A stretch of DNA of 64,000 nt, from NCBI RefSeq assembly GCF_964204645.1, contig NC_134034.1, positions 10,287,414 to 10,351,413 of the forward strand, given 5' to 3'. A model generated the notes under the pieces. The model searched no databases, had not been told where the DNA came from, and saw only the letters and a list, made by a program, of their open reading frames with translations. Origin of the DNA: Tubulanus polymorphus. Its lineage: Eukaryota > Nemertea > Palaeonemertea > Tubulaniformes > Tubulanidae. Made by a program: the position numbers and the translations under genes. Positions 11,301-20,400 of this stretch are shown here, one piece after another; position 1 is the first letter of the stretch; every line of letters starts with the position of its first letter.

Positions 11301-14300
11301 TCAAAATACCTAACCCCTGAATGCTGGACGGACATTGAACTCGAAATTATATCAATGCAATCTAATTATGAGTCAGTAATCCTAATGGGTGACTTCAACT
11401 CAAGAACTAGCAATTTTACCGACTTTGTTGAACCAGATGAGTTCCTGACGCAAAGACTCAATTTGAACAATACCAATTACTTGCCCGAAATTTTCCAGTT
11501 CAATATTCCAGTTGATCGTACCAGCCAAGATCAGTATGTGAATAACCATGGCCACAAACTCTTAGATTTATGTAAGAATTGTAATCTCTATATAGCAAAC
11601 GGTCGACTCGGTAAAGATCGTAGATTAGGTAAATTAACTTGCAAAAACGCGTCTGTAGTCGATTATGTAGTCCTTTCGCCGAATTGCTTTAATTTTTTGT
11701 GTGACTTTTTTGTGCATGATTTCTGTGACCTATTCTCCGATGTGCACTGTACTATTTCTTTCAACCTAAAACTCAGTGGTATCCCACCTACCCCATATAA
11801 AGGCAATGAACGGCCAGTTACACGAAAAGTAAAACATAGGCCAACTTGGAAAAGAGATAAATCAGACCAATTTGCTAGCAATTTGAATACCCAAAAGTAC
11901 GAACAAACACTACTATCTTACCCGCATGTACTTGATAAAGATGCAATCGATTCCTTATCATCTGTTATAAATGAAATATTCAATGACGCCAGTATTATTA
12001 CCTTTGGTAACAAATGGAATTCTCCCTGTCCTTCAAAAGTTAATAAACTAGATAAACCATGGTTTGGTCATGAATGTCGAAATGCAAGAAAAAAGTACCA
12101 TATTAAGAAGCGCATTAATAATCGGATTCGAACCGACCGTACTCATACAGATCTTGCCGAAGCCAGTCGTAGTTATAAAAAAACTATAAGAAAGCACGTG
12201 AATTTACACAGAAAGCGTATGCAAAGAGAAATTCGAAACCTTAATCTTCATAACCCTAAAAAATACTGGCAGCTTTTAAACAGAAACACCCCTAGAAACA
12301 CTAATATTCCAGTACCACTGGAGGACTTGTATGAATTTTTCCGGGATGCCAATAAGCAGCAAGATGATAGATCAGAATTACCTAATGTAGCAAATGATAT
12401 GATCAATGAAAACGAGTCACTAAATGATGCTATATCTGCGGAGGAAATTTTAAAGGCAATTAAACTACTCAAAAATGGTAAATCAGCTGGAAGTGATGGC
12501 ATCCTAAACGAACATATAAAAGCCACTAAGGATATCATGCTCCCAGTTTATGTAAACTTCTTTAATATCGTTTTAGATACTGGGATACTTCCAGAATCTT
12601 GGCTAGAGGGCGTCATTTGTCCCATCTTTAAAGGTGGAAATGACAAACTACCAGAGAACTACAGGCCCATCACTATTTTAAGCTGTTTGGGAAAGGTTTT
12701 TACAGCAATACTTAATAATAGACTAACATGTTATATTGAAACAAACAACATCCTCCATAACAACCAAGCTGGATTTCGTCGTGGTTACTCGACAATTGAC
12801 AACCTCTACATTTTACATATTTTAGCTGAAGTTATTAAAACTCAGAAGAAGAAACTATATTGTGCTTTCGTAGATTTTACCAAAGCCTTTGACACAGTCT
12901 GGAGAGCCGGACTATGGCAAAAGCTTCTTACAAATGGTATAAACGGTAAATTACTTAACTGTGTGAAGAACATGTATGACAATGTTAAATCATGTGTGAG
13001 AGCTAATGGTAACCTATCTGCCTTTTTTCCTTGTGAGACAGGTGTCAGACAAGGTGAAAATATGTCACCGCTTCTTTTCTGCCTGTACTTAAACGACTTA
13101 GAAGAATTTTTACATAATAGAGCCAGTAATGGGATCAGTTTGTCCGATCATAACGATGTCATCGTTTATGCAAACTTGGTAATTCTATTCTACGCGGACG
13201 ATACGGTAATTTTTGCGCAGAATGCGCAAGAACTTCAGCGCAACCTAGATAATTTCCATGAATACTGCAATGTATGGAAACTAAAGGTCAATACTAGAAA
13301 AACAAAGATTATAATATTTGGTTCTAGAGGCTTAGGAAATGAACGGTTTCACATGGGAAATCAAAATATTGAGGTTGTTACCAGCTATAAGTACCTGGGA
13401 TTATTATTACATCAAAATAGAGGTTTTTTGTCGACTAAGAAATACCTAGTCTCACAAGCAAAAAAGGCACTACACGCTCTATACTGTAAGACTTATAGTC
13501 TAAATCTTCCTCTAGATTGTCAGTTAAAACTATTTGATCAGACGGTGGTACCCGTCTTATTATATGGCTGTGAAGTCTGGGGGTTCTCTAACATAGATTC
13601 TATTGAGTCTGTTCACTTAAGTTTTCTGAGACACGTACTGAAAGCGCGAAATAGTACACCAACGTTCATGTTGTACGGAGAAACTGGTAGATTCCCCCTT
13701 TCTATAGTAATTAAATCTAGAATTGTCTCCTTTTGGGCTAATTTAGTTAGTTCTCAGAACAAACTTTCTAGCATTCTGTATAAATCAGTTATGCGACCTT
13801 TTTACATTAACGGCATAGCTCCAAATTTCAAATGGATTAGAAATGTAAAAGATATTCTGTATTCTGTAGGTTTAAACAATATATGGGATGATCAATCCTT
13901 CCCAAACACTAGATGGCTGCAATCTACTTTAAAACGAAAAATAATGGACCAGTTCCTCCAAAAATGGAGAGCATCCATAAGGGAATCACCTAAAGGTGAC
14001 TATTACTCTCTATTCAAAGATAATCATAGCCTGGAATTTATTTACACGTCGGACATTCCTGATGACCTGCTATATAGTTTAAGTAGATTTAGAACGTGTA
14101 ACCACAAACTTCCAATTGAAACTGGTAGATGGATGAAAGTACCCAGAGAAAACAGGACCTGTCCTCTTTGCAACAGTGCTATAGGGGACGAATATCATTA
14201 TATATTATGTTGTCCAACCCTTGACGTTTTAAGGACCAAGTACATTGAGAGAAAATTTTCAATTTATCCAAACCAGTATAAATTCTCCTCCCTTATGCAG

Positions 14301-17300
14301 ACAAAAAACATCAGAACACTTTATAATTTATGTATCTTTATAAGTAAAATTGCTAAAATATTTGTGTAAACACGGCATTCGCTGCTATGTTATTTTGTAT
14401 AATGTTCTATTTTTCACTCATATTGTCTAATTTGTAGACCTTGAGTTTGTCAAATAAACTGTAAACTGTAAACTGTGGGGCGAGTGGTCTGATTGTAGCC
14501 AGTCGTGCGGCGCCGGACACAGGACTCGCACAAGAACCTGTACGAACCCTAAACCAACCGCATGCGGAGCCGATTGTAGCAATCTAGGACCCGCTGTCGA
14601 GAAGGAGGTCTGCTCATCTAAAGTACCCTGTCCACGTACGTACACGTAGCTGTTCGAATTTCAGCTCCATTTCTTCGCAACATTTTCCTACTGATTTTAC
14701 TTTTAATTCTTTCTTACCTCTAGTTGTCATCGATACCTCCATCGGAATGACGGCTACGCAGATTTCGACCGCGTTTAACGGCGATGCGTCGCTTGCTATC
14801 GACGGTAATGATAATTCGGATTATTATGCCGCAAAATTGAGTTGCAGCCATACCGCCGGAAAAGATCGAGACTGGTGGCAGTTAGATATGGGCCAGGAAC
14901 TACCGATATCGGAGGTTACGTTGGTCAATCGTCTGCGATTCTGTGAGTATAACCATCTGGCGAACGTTCTTTATGTCGAGCTACCAGGCCTGTATTTGGG
15001 GATCGGGGTGGGTTGGGTGGTGTTGGAGCGCATGCTCGCGCTCATTGACGAAGTTCCGCTCAGATGCCGGCCTTAAGAAGATAATTTGAGCATCGATTTC
15101 TAAACATTTCCTTGATAACAGTTTTTCATTCGTTTATTCCGTTCAAAATATGCACGTGCTTATTCGCAACTAAATATTTCAATTTCAGTTTATTTGGAAT
15201 AAATGCGGTTGACATTTTGTAACTAAAACAATCATGCACGATGTAACAAAATACAAAAAGTACACAGGATACAAAGGTTAAATTAGATTAGATTGTGAAC
15301 ATAGAGACACATGTAACAAAATCATGCATAAGATATTTTGGTACTAAAAACACATTACATTGAACAAAGATGTTAGATCTAAATGGTTAGATTAAAAAAT
15401 TGGATAGAAGCAGAATTTTCACGCGAAATACGCTTGAAGTTGTGAAGAATTGCTTCTCTTTGCATCTCATTTTCAAAGATTGTGTATTAGGGGAGTACCA
15501 CCACCCACGACCCGACAAAAGCTCGGGTACCTTATACCGGTATAAAAGGTTTCACTTCCCCACTTAAGATTCCACTTTCATGAAATAAGTTCCACTTCCA
15601 TGTCTTACTTGGGACGAAATTCTATTCGATGAATTGTTGTTTCCGAGTTCGCAATAACGAGGTTCCACTGTTACCAGTCCGTAAAACTGGCCCCTGACGA
15701 TGGTCTCTGACCGATTAGAGTTCGAAACGTTGAGTATTTGGTTTCAATTTCTGATGAATGGAATTTATGTTTAATCTTTTGAATTCTGTATAAAACACCC
15801 ACGCCAGTGCGTACGGCTATTCTACCAAAACTATCCTTAATTTCTGCTATTTACTTTCAGCTAAGCGCCTTCAATCGTTCGACATTTACGTAACCAAAAC
15901 GGTTCCAACCGCGTACAGCAACATTCCCGTTGCGGATAGATGTGCCCGACAGGAAGCCGTTCCCATAGGGCCTCGTAAAACTTTCCGATGTCCGAAACCT
16001 CTGACGGGAAGATACGTCGTAGTCGTTCGGTTGACACAAGGAGTTTTGGCACTGTGCGAAGTAATCGTTCGCGAATCATTCAGTAAGTTATATGTGTATG
16101 AACAGCTACCTAGCGTCTACGAATACAAATAAATGTTCGGAATGAAATTGAGTATAAACGTAATTACAATTCAATCTGTATACTGTATTTCCATAGACTC
16201 GTTAGACTTAGCCGGGAAACTGACGTATCAGAGTAGTGTCGCTGAAGGAGGTGTATCCAGCCGAGCCGTCGACAATAATTACGATCCCAATTGGTCTGGA
16301 GGAAGTTGTATCCAAACAGATCTTCCGGTTGTAGGAGCTGGAGGCAGTAATGCCAACTGGTGGAGTGTCGATCTCGGAGCCACTCATGAAGTCACAGCAG
16401 TCGCGATTGCTAGCCGCAAAGATTGCTGCGGTAAGTTTTGGCGCCAGTCCCATCAAATAAGTGGGCTAAGATTTCTAGGGCTAGTACATTCAAAATGTAC
16501 TCATTCAACTCTGGCCAAAACCTGCCGAACTGTGTCCTGTTAGGGCCTTGGGCCTACTTAATAGTTTGAGCCTAAGTTTTAATTATTGTCCTCGCTGAAA
16601 ATGAATTAACAATAACCGCAATCAAACCAACAATTGGAGTTTTCTTTTCCATGAATCTAGGCTTTCGGATTAAAGACACCAAATTCATGCTAAACCTTGA
16701 ATTGGGGGGGGGGGGGGGTGAGATTTCTAGGGTATAAACGTTCGAAACTAGCTGAAGGGTTGAATTTCGAACAAGAACTATACGGGACTTGGGTCCAGTT
16801 AAGGCTTTAGAAGACCTTTAAGATACCAATCCAATAGTTGTTGATCAGTGTAAAGTTCTGTGTAAAATGTGTAGCCTGTTCACTACGGTTTTTCGATGTA
16901 TTATTTCCTAGGCCTGAAGGGATTTACAATATACGTCTCCGCCAAACCGATACGAACTAAACTTGGCAACGAAGAAGCGGTTTGCGCCGAGCTGCCTGCT
17001 GGTCCGAGCGCCGGGCAAGTGAAAAAGTACAAGTGCGATTCGGGCAAAAAAACAGGTCGTTACGTGACTGTGTTGTCAACGAGCGGTGAAAAGTTAACTC
17101 TTTGCGAGGTTCGCGTGATGGGAACTAAAACTGGTTCCCCGACCCTAGGTTCGTATTCAAATTTAACCAATTCTCTGGGCTTTGTTTTTTAATTACTATA
17201 ATCTCGCACTACATCCCCTATATTTTGTCGTTTGCCTTCTTTGTTTTCTTCCTTTGTGTTCCGGTTTTTTTGTTGTTTAATTACTTTAATCTTTATCCTT

Positions 17301-18910
17301 TAATCTTAATCCTTTGTCTAATTCTAGCATAGATATCCTGTTATAAATTTCATTTTGAATTTTTCAATCTTGGCTTCGTTATTGTGAGATTTTTCTCGTC
17401 ATCATACACGGATATTGTATATCTTCTCGTTTCAAGATAGATAAAGTAAACAATAATTTCGTCGAAAATACTGATTATTGAGCATATTCGTATGTAGGTC
17501 GGATTAGCGCAACGAAATTCACGGGATAATAATGAAGCGGCATCCTTTATCATTGTGAACAGAAATTTTCATTTAAAATGGTCGAGTAGTTCCTACTCAA
17601 TGACACATTTTTCACCATTCAAAAATCGAGTACTCTTATTGATGGAAGGTCGTGCATTCAAGCTTGAAGTTATGCACAGATAATTTAATTTAAAAAAATC
17701 AATAGCTGAGATACTCCTTTTTCATATGCTTTGTATCGTTTTCGTCTACCTCAAATATCAGCCCGGATATAACGGTTTGAAAGAACAATCTCGTTCGACA
17801 AAATGTGTGCTACCTAACCGTTTTTGTTCAGTGTATATATTCGTTGTTTTCGCGCAACGGGCGATCTATTCGTCTGGTGTTTTATCGATTAAACGACAAC
17901 GTACGAAACTGCGAGAAAATTAATTTTCTTTCTTTTTTGTCGCAGACGAGATCGACCTGAAAGGAAAGACAGTCGGACAAAGTTCTTCGGATCCACAAGC
18001 TCCTACGGGTACCGCTGTGAAAGCTATCGACGGAGACACGAACGCCGACTTCCTCGCTGGCAAATCGTGTACACACACGTTGGCTGAGCCGATAAACTGG
18101 TGGAAGGTCGACCTCGGAAATACTTACAGAGTTCGCAGCGTCACGTTGGTAAATCGTGTCGATTGTTGCAGTAAGTGATCCTTGCCTTTTTCATCGAAAA
18201 TTTCTTAAGATACTTTGCAAACGAGGGCTGCATCCAGCTAACAACCCGAGTCCGCTTGGTCCATCTGAAACCCATTATTAGAAATGAATTGATAGTACTA
18301 TTCATTAGTGTAGGTCCGGTTCGAAGGCAATTTTGGGCGCCATTTCAGTTTGTTTTGATGATAAACATTTAACGCATGGCCGACTCCAGACGGATGCACG
18401 TGTTCCCGTCGGAATTTTCGCGTGCCCTTTTGAAAATGTTATGGCAGTATTTTTCAGGTCACTTTTCCACCCGTTACTAAATAAGACAACTGTTCATAGC
18501 AAAAAAGTTAACTTGTGCCTGTTCATTTCATGAAAATTAACTAATAAAAACAAAATTTCCAGACATGCCCTTTTCATTTCTTCGTACTCCAGTCAAGGTT
18601 TGCCTCTGGATCCACTCCTGCTTCGTAATTATTAACTTTTATCTAATCTTTCTTATTCATTCCTTAAGGTTCTAGACTTCGTAACTTCAAGATACTGGTG
18701 TCTTCCACTCCGTTCGACAAGCAAGCGTCTTTCAATAATGCGATGGTATGCTCCACGCAGACCGATAGTCTTGGTGCCGGCGCCACTGTCGAATTTACAT
18801 GTCCGGCCAGTTTAGACGGAAGATACGTGGCTATTAGATCAGAGAGCGGCGAACCTCTGACTCTTTGTGAGGTCAAGGTCAATGGTAGAGTAATAGGTGG
18901 GGTCCCCTAA
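5241..18910 (+). CDS. secreted multidomain protein: signal peptide, TSP1 repeats x5, F-type lectin domains x3 (spliced)
   Basis: Coding exons by splice site and phase: 5241-5310, 5925-6101, 6761-6946, 7321-7512, 9051-9224, (about 14476)-14635, 14724-14942, 15861-16082, 16197-16430, 16912-17148, 17946-18170, 18669-18910 (TAA stop). The protein starts MKIFHFAFILLSLA, a signal peptide ending near VDAQ. Five cysteine-rich thrombospondin type 1 repeats follow (W..W..C...CG.G motifs), then three fucolectin-type domains. Each lectin domain is split over two exons; the second half ends in GRYV...LCEV. Every placeable intron is phase 1, as expected for shuffled extracellular modules. Thrombospondin repeats usually bind glycosaminoglycans or proteins, and F-type lectins bind fucose. 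A secreted recognition or adhesion protein is therefore the likely role (inference). The fifth TSP1 exon has lost its 5' end next to a LINE, so this allele may skip it or be impaired. Confidence 0.85.
5925..6101 (+). CDS. TSP1 repeat 1 exon
   Basis: The acceptor is taag at 5921-5924 and the donor a|gtgagt at 6101/6102; both ends are phase 1. The product begins VDGVYTEWAAWDTCSKACGG and ends CATTPC, with the six-cysteine TSP1 pattern. This exon and exons 6761, 7321 and 9051 are interchangeable in phase. Confidence 0.88.
6230..6368. mobile_element. palindromic MITE-like element, family B, about 139 bp
   Basis: The left end ggggccagtcgcacagtc and the right end gactgtgcaactgacccc are near-perfect inverted terminal repeats. 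The interior is built from ttaagac/gtcttaa palindromes. Relatives lie near 19419-19540, 42970-43285 and 52742-52960. It lies in the intron between TSP1 exons 1 and 2. Confidence 0.7.
6640..6717 (+). mobile_element. SINE/LINE 3' tail next to TSP1 exon 2
   Basis: The sequence gaaataaatttgaacttgaa ends a retroelement-like fragment. It is the same tail type as at 22638-22674, which has more ttgaac units. It stops about 40 bases before the acceptor of the exon at 6761. The 5' boundary is uncertain. Confidence 0.5.
6761..6946 (+). CDS. TSP1 repeat 2 exon
   Basis: Acceptor ttaaag|t and donor ccag|gtaaga; phase 1 at both ends. The product begins VDGNYSAWGAWTACSNNCGK and ends CTGTVCP. It is a typical full-length TSP1 module of about 62 residues. 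Confidence 0.88.
7321..7512 (+). CDS. TSP1 repeat 3 exon
   Basis: Acceptor tttgtag and donor cccg|gtgagt; phase 1 at both ends. The product begins VNGNWGIWSGWSPCSTPCGA and ends QQAPCP. The WxxW(x)xC core and six cysteines are intact. Confidence 0.88.
7890..8440. repeat. dispersed intronic repeats sharing ccaatcagatgc motifs
   Basis: The motif caatcagatgcgtt/catagcg occurs in both orientations (near 7916, 8333 and reversed near 8374). Two copies of ggc(g)gcc.tt.agcggcaacctg lie near 7982 and 8399. These look like fragments of a palindromic DNA element in the intron before TSP1 exon 4. No coding potential was seen. Confidence 0.45.
8446..8779. mobile_element. MITE with 17-bp perfect terminal inverted repeats
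   Basis: The left end gaggcctttttatgaac (8446-8462) is the exact reverse complement of the right end gttcataaaaaggcctc (8763-8779). The 334-bp interior is AT-rich, with internal palindromes around cgattagcatactc. It has no open frame, so it is non-autonomous. It sits in the intron before TSP1 exon 4. Confidence 0.82.
8887..8990 (+). pseudogene. decayed partial duplicate of TSP1 exon 4 with its acceptor
   Basis: About 126 bases upstream of the intact exon the sequence repeats the intron end (agttgatt ... atttccaatag) and the exon start (acatc..ggcggctt.agcgac). A 2-base loss relative to the intact copy breaks the frame, and similarity fades after about 25 bases of exon. A TAA follows in the frame that would be entered. 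It is a relic of a local tandem duplication. Confidence 0.65.
9051..9224 (+). CDS. TSP1 repeat 4 exon
   Basis: Acceptor ccaatag and donor tcaag|gtgagt; phase 1 at both ends. The product begins DIDGGFSDWGTWGKCTKTCG and ends SEHPCQ. It is the last intact TSP1 exon before the LINE. Confidence 0.88.
9711..10925 (+). CDS. LINE ORF1 protein (coiled coil plus RRM-like RNA-binding domain)
   Basis: 404 residues. The N-terminal 100 are disordered and rich in S, N, T and K (KHDDRNTKDK, SESSTPPTKRPAH). Residues about 105-205 form a charged coiled coil with heptads (LEDIFQEIKSMRKHLERK). Residues about 205-305 resemble the L1-type ORF1 RNA-binding domain (RRDNLVFLGLVES; IVFQRIHRN). The tail is proline-rich and ends VLDGPA. 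ORF1 proteins bind element RNA and form the RNP needed for retrotransposition. The start ATG at 9711 has A at -3 and G at +4. The frame ends in TAG at 10923, and the downstream ORF2 is in the same frame. Confidence 0.88.
   Translation: MEKNSKHLASGSNTNRNRNRSKHDDRNTKDKVDKQTEHAGSGNTKRTLSKGSESSTPPTKRPAHTQSKSQPAKSYGETDPDTDTESRESAGESDSETEKELTLEDIFQEIKSMRKHLERKIDGKFNSIKKDLEQFRKDFEASMDFKIEEAKDELRVEFTTKVSDLENKLKTSGRTQPKDDRIAALENRIIDQEARSRRDNLVFLGLVESTDENIDNVVRKQLVENFGINSDRASKIVFQRIHRNPGKDKPRSVTAKFRDYVDRELVYKSRFNAKDNTVRIVADYPIEVRNRRKLLFEKLNSSKSTNPSVDGFVSFDKLILDGKIFKCINNEVKCVGEATYRTPRPRTQPKKSPEELKAASKQPAVANATNIQSAEVETMDASGTSDTPVSDLIAASRVVLDGPA
10926..14369 (+). CDS. LINE ORF2 polyprotein: AP endonuclease, reverse transcriptase, zinc knuckle
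   Basis: The frame is open from the codon after the ORF1 TAG to TAA at 14369. Endonuclease motifs start at once: LNVCGLENKL and GLCETKL lie before any ATG, followed by MGDFNSR and SDVHCTISF. Reverse transcriptase motifs follow: FVDFTKAFDTVW near 12866, GVRQGENMSPLLF near 13040, and the catalytic FYADD near 13189. A CCHC-like knuckle (CPLCNSAIGDEYHYILCC) lies near 14160. The enzyme nicks target DNA and primes reverse transcription there. All key residues look intact. There is no in-frame ATG before the middle of the endonuclease, so a normal separate start is unlikely; readthrough of the TAG, reinitiation or a mutated stop are the options. Confidence 0.9.
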   Translation, partial: GNATNSRRQSLTLCSLNVCGLENKLDIPEFQDHIKQFDIIGLCETKLTDFHTLNIPNYHFFGNNRKKYKRVSGGIAVLVHDSIIECVTVLPIKSEYILWFKVSKQLFPNSTSDVCVGMCYIPPEGSKYLTPECWTDIELEIISMQSNYESVILMGDFNSRTSNFTDFVEPDEFLTQRLNLNNTNYLPEIFQFNIPVDRTSQDQYVNNHGHKLLDLCKNCNLYIANGRLGKDRRLGKLTCKNASVVDYVVLSPNCFNFLCDFFVHDFCDLFSDVHCTISFNLKLSGIPPTPYKGNERPVTRKVKHRPTWKRDKSDQFASNLNTQKYEQTLLSYPHVLDKDAIDSLSSVINEIFNDASIITFGNKWNSPCPSKVNKLDKPWFGHECRNARKKYHIKKRINNRIRTDRTHTDLAEASRSYKKTIRKHVNLHRKRMQREIRNLNLHNPKKYWQLLNRNTPRNTNIPVPLEDLYEFFRDANKQQDDRSELPNVANDMINENESLNDAISAEEILKAIKLLKNGKSAGSDGILNEHIKATKDIMLPVYVNFFNIVLDTGILPESWLEGVICPIFKGGNDKLPENYRPITILSCLGKVFTAILNNRLTCYIETNNILHNNQAGFRRGYSTIDNLYILHILAEVIKTQKKKLYCAFVDFTKAFDTVWRAGLWQKLLTNGINGKLLNCVKNMYDNVKSCVRANGNLSAFFPCETGVRQGENMSPLLFCLYLNDLEEFLHNRASNGISLSDHNDVIVYANLVILFYADDTVIFAQNAQELQRNLDNFHEYCNVWKLKVNTRKTKIIIFGSRGLGNERFHMGNQNIEVVTSYKYLGLLLHQNRGFLSTKKYLVSQAKKALHALYCKTYSLNLPLDCQLKLFDQTVVPVLLYGCEVWGFSNIDSIESVHLSFLRHVLKARNSTPTFMLYGETGRFPLSIVIKSRIVSFWANLVSSQNKLSSILYKSVMRPFYINGIAPNFKWIRNVKDILYSVGLNNIWDDQSFPNTRWLQSTLKRKIMDQFLQKWRASIRESPKGDYYSLFKDNHSLEFIYTSDIPDDLLYSLSRFRTCNHKLPIETGRWMKVPRENRTCPLCNSAIGDEYHYILCCPTLDVLRTKYIERKFSIYPNQYKFSSLMQTKNIRTLYNLCIFISKIAKIFV
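14476..14635 (+). CDS. TSP1 repeat 5 exon, 5' end missing at the LINE junction
   Basis: From 14476 the frame reads WGEWSDCSQSCGAGHRTRTR and ends SSKVPCP, with a phase-1 donor (ccac|gtacgt) at 14635. The other four TSP1 exons begin 9-14 bases further upstream with an acceptor. Here that part is replaced by the LINE tail (actgtaaactg). Going upstream in frame, a TAA occurs within about 21 bases, and no AG acceptor lies between it and the exon. The exon therefore cannot be spliced normally in this assembly. It may be skipped: the flanking introns are phase 1, so skipping keeps the frame. Confidence 0.75.
14724..16082 (+). CDS. F-type lectin (fucolectin) domain 1, two exons
   Basis: Exons 14724-14942 and 15861-16082; phase 1 inside and out. 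The first half carries A.DGN....Y.....CSHT......WWQLDMG and ends VNRLRF. The second half runs from KRLQSFDIYV to GRYVVVV...ALCEVIV. The sugar-binding motif is altered: the His and the first Arg are present at the right spacing (H, 26 residues, R), but the Asp of RxD is Arg (RLR) and the paired cysteines are missing. Fucose binding by this domain is doubtful. The fold signature (WW.xDLG, GRYV, LCEV) is kept. Confidence 0.82.
14943..15860 (+). other. intron inside F-lectin domain 1
   Basis: 918 bases with no other gene. It is AT-rich, and I see no recognised element apart from low-complexity stretches. A polypyrimidine-containing acceptor (ttactttcag) ends it. Confidence 0.6.
16197..17148 (+). 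CDS. F-type lectin domain 2, two exons
   Basis: Exons 16197-16430 and 16912-17148. The first half has LTYQSSV, AVDNNYDPNW, WWSVDLG and ends SRKDCC. The second half starts LKGFTIYVSAKP and ends GRYVTVLS..KLTLCEVRV. RxDCC is present with a Lys at the expected later position, but the conserved His is Gln (CIQT) and the preceding loop is several residues longer. The second exon ends at the uncommon donor ctag|gttcgt, chosen because it keeps phase 1 with the next exon. Confidence 0.8.
17149..17945 (+). other. intron between F-lectin domains 2 and 3
   Basis: 797 bases, T-rich early on. No exon or recognisable element was seen. It ends in a strong polypyrimidine tract and tcgcag. Confidence 0.55.
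17946..18910 (+). CDS. F-type lectin domain 3, two exons, complete fucose-binding motif, C-terminus
   Basis: Exons 17946-18170 and 18669-18910 (TAA). The first half has AIDGDTNADF, CTHT, NWWKVDLG and ends VNRVDCC. The second half has RLRNFKILV, GRYVAIRS and LTLCEVKVNG, then a 7-residue tail. Counting residues gives H, 26 residues, RVD, 4 residues (CCSS), R: exactly the family motif HX26RXDX4(R/K). This is the only one of the three domains with every motif residue, so it is the likely fucose-binding module. Confidence 0.85.
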
Positions 18911-20400
18911 TAAGTAAGAAAGCCCTGAAGTAATTTAGAAATGTGTCCGTTATTTTTTGGCATCACGTGACCAGTTAACAGATGGAAATAAGATATTTGA
19001 AATATTTCTCCTTGTTTTATGATATTAACGTAATAATTTTTGTCGTATATACGCGCTTCTGAATAGGCTTCGCTTCATTCTGCTGAAAACCTTTTTGACG
19101 ATTTCTAAACGCGATTTCATTTGAACCGACCAATGAAGAGAGTTCTTGTTCTCTCGAAATCAATTTCTTTTGCAATTTTTTCCCTTTGGATTGTGTGCTG
19201 TATCTATGTTTGTATTATATAGTAGAGTAGAATTAAATTTGTAAGTCGATGTGATTTTATATTTAGTTTGCTGTGAATAGAGTTGTTAACAAACTAGAAT
19301 CTTTATTACTAGTAGGATTTAGCCAGAATTTAACCCAAACCAAACTCAAGTTAGACTTTAATATCCTATATGTATATATGGATATGACTTAATTCGTATT
19401 TGTACACGGAATCACCTCGGGCCGGTTCCATATTCGAGACTTAGACTAGTCTAAGACTATTTTAATTCCATAGCTAATCTATAACGGCTTAGGACTAGTC
19501 TCAAGATATAAGACCACTTTTGGACTTAAGTCTCGACTTTGGATTGTTTTTGTGGGATGAGAATATGAAAGAAGATTTGTACTCGCCATCGTGAATTTTT
19601 TTTTGTGTAAAAGTATTTAAGATCGATCGCCGAATATTCATTTTGTCAAAGTTGTTAAAATGTGAAGAAATTTTTCTAAAAGCTGTCAACGAATTCAATC
19701 GAATACAAACAAGCAATATGTGTACAATACGAAAAAAGACTGCCTTATTGTTGGTTCTTCTATTTTCCTCTTGCTATCATCCCTCAACGAACGCCTTACT
19801 TCGTGTCGGGTAGCGTTTCCTCCCTGGATTAGGTCACGCCCCGAAATATCACCCGCCTTAGACCTTGGATTCGAAGAAAACGATGGTGTCAGATCAATGC
19901 GTCGGTCGGATCGGAAGGTGAAACGCCATGTTTGTTTTTTTTAGAATCCGAATGATGTTTAAGTCTCCGTCGGAAGTTCGAATTTGTAAACTGTTACAAA
20001 AAATGCGTCTCGATACTTTGATGTGGAAATTTTACCTCAAGGGGAGAGATGATCAATGGGACATCTTTTATGGATAATAATGTAGGCTAACTTTTTTTCT
20101 ACTGGCTTCATATAGTTCATATTCAGGTTACTTACTTGTGCTGCTTCGAATTTGAATTTGACATATATCGTTGCAAGATAATGTATGGCATCTGTAGTCC
20201 AGAGTGTGTAATAAATGATTAAATGAATGAAGAAAAAACCCATTATTTTGCATGACTGGATCCGATTTCTTTCGTCCGATGTACCGGTGCAGGGGGAGGG
20301 GGTTAGTGCGGTGTGGAAATTAAACGGACGGGGGAGGGATAGGTCAAAATTTGGCAATTTCATGTGGACGTCTTTCATGGACAGCGCCATTTAGGTGATG
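18911..20400 (+). other. 3' flank of the lectin gene, probable UTR then intergenic
   Basis: A possible polyadenylation signal is attaaa at 19232, followed by a TG-rich stretch; no perfect AATAAA was found near the stop. A family-B palindrome fragment lies near 19419-19540. The short open frames here show no family resemblance. Confidence 0.4.

Larger units (their letters stand above)
9240..14475 (+). mobile_element. full-length non-LTR retrotransposon (LINE), CR1/L2-like
   Basis: It has a 5' leader (boundary uncertain, about 9240-9700), ORF1 (9711-10925), ORF2 (10926-14369) with endonuclease, reverse transcriptase and a C-terminal zinc knuckle, and a short 3' UTR. It ends in aaataaactg followed by tandem gtaaact(g) units at about 14452-14475. 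Ends with short tandem repeats instead of poly(A) are typical of CR1/L2-group elements. Both ORFs lack internal stops apart from the single TAG between them, so the copy looks young. Clade assignment is from motifs only; no target-site duplication was recognised. Confidence 0.88.
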
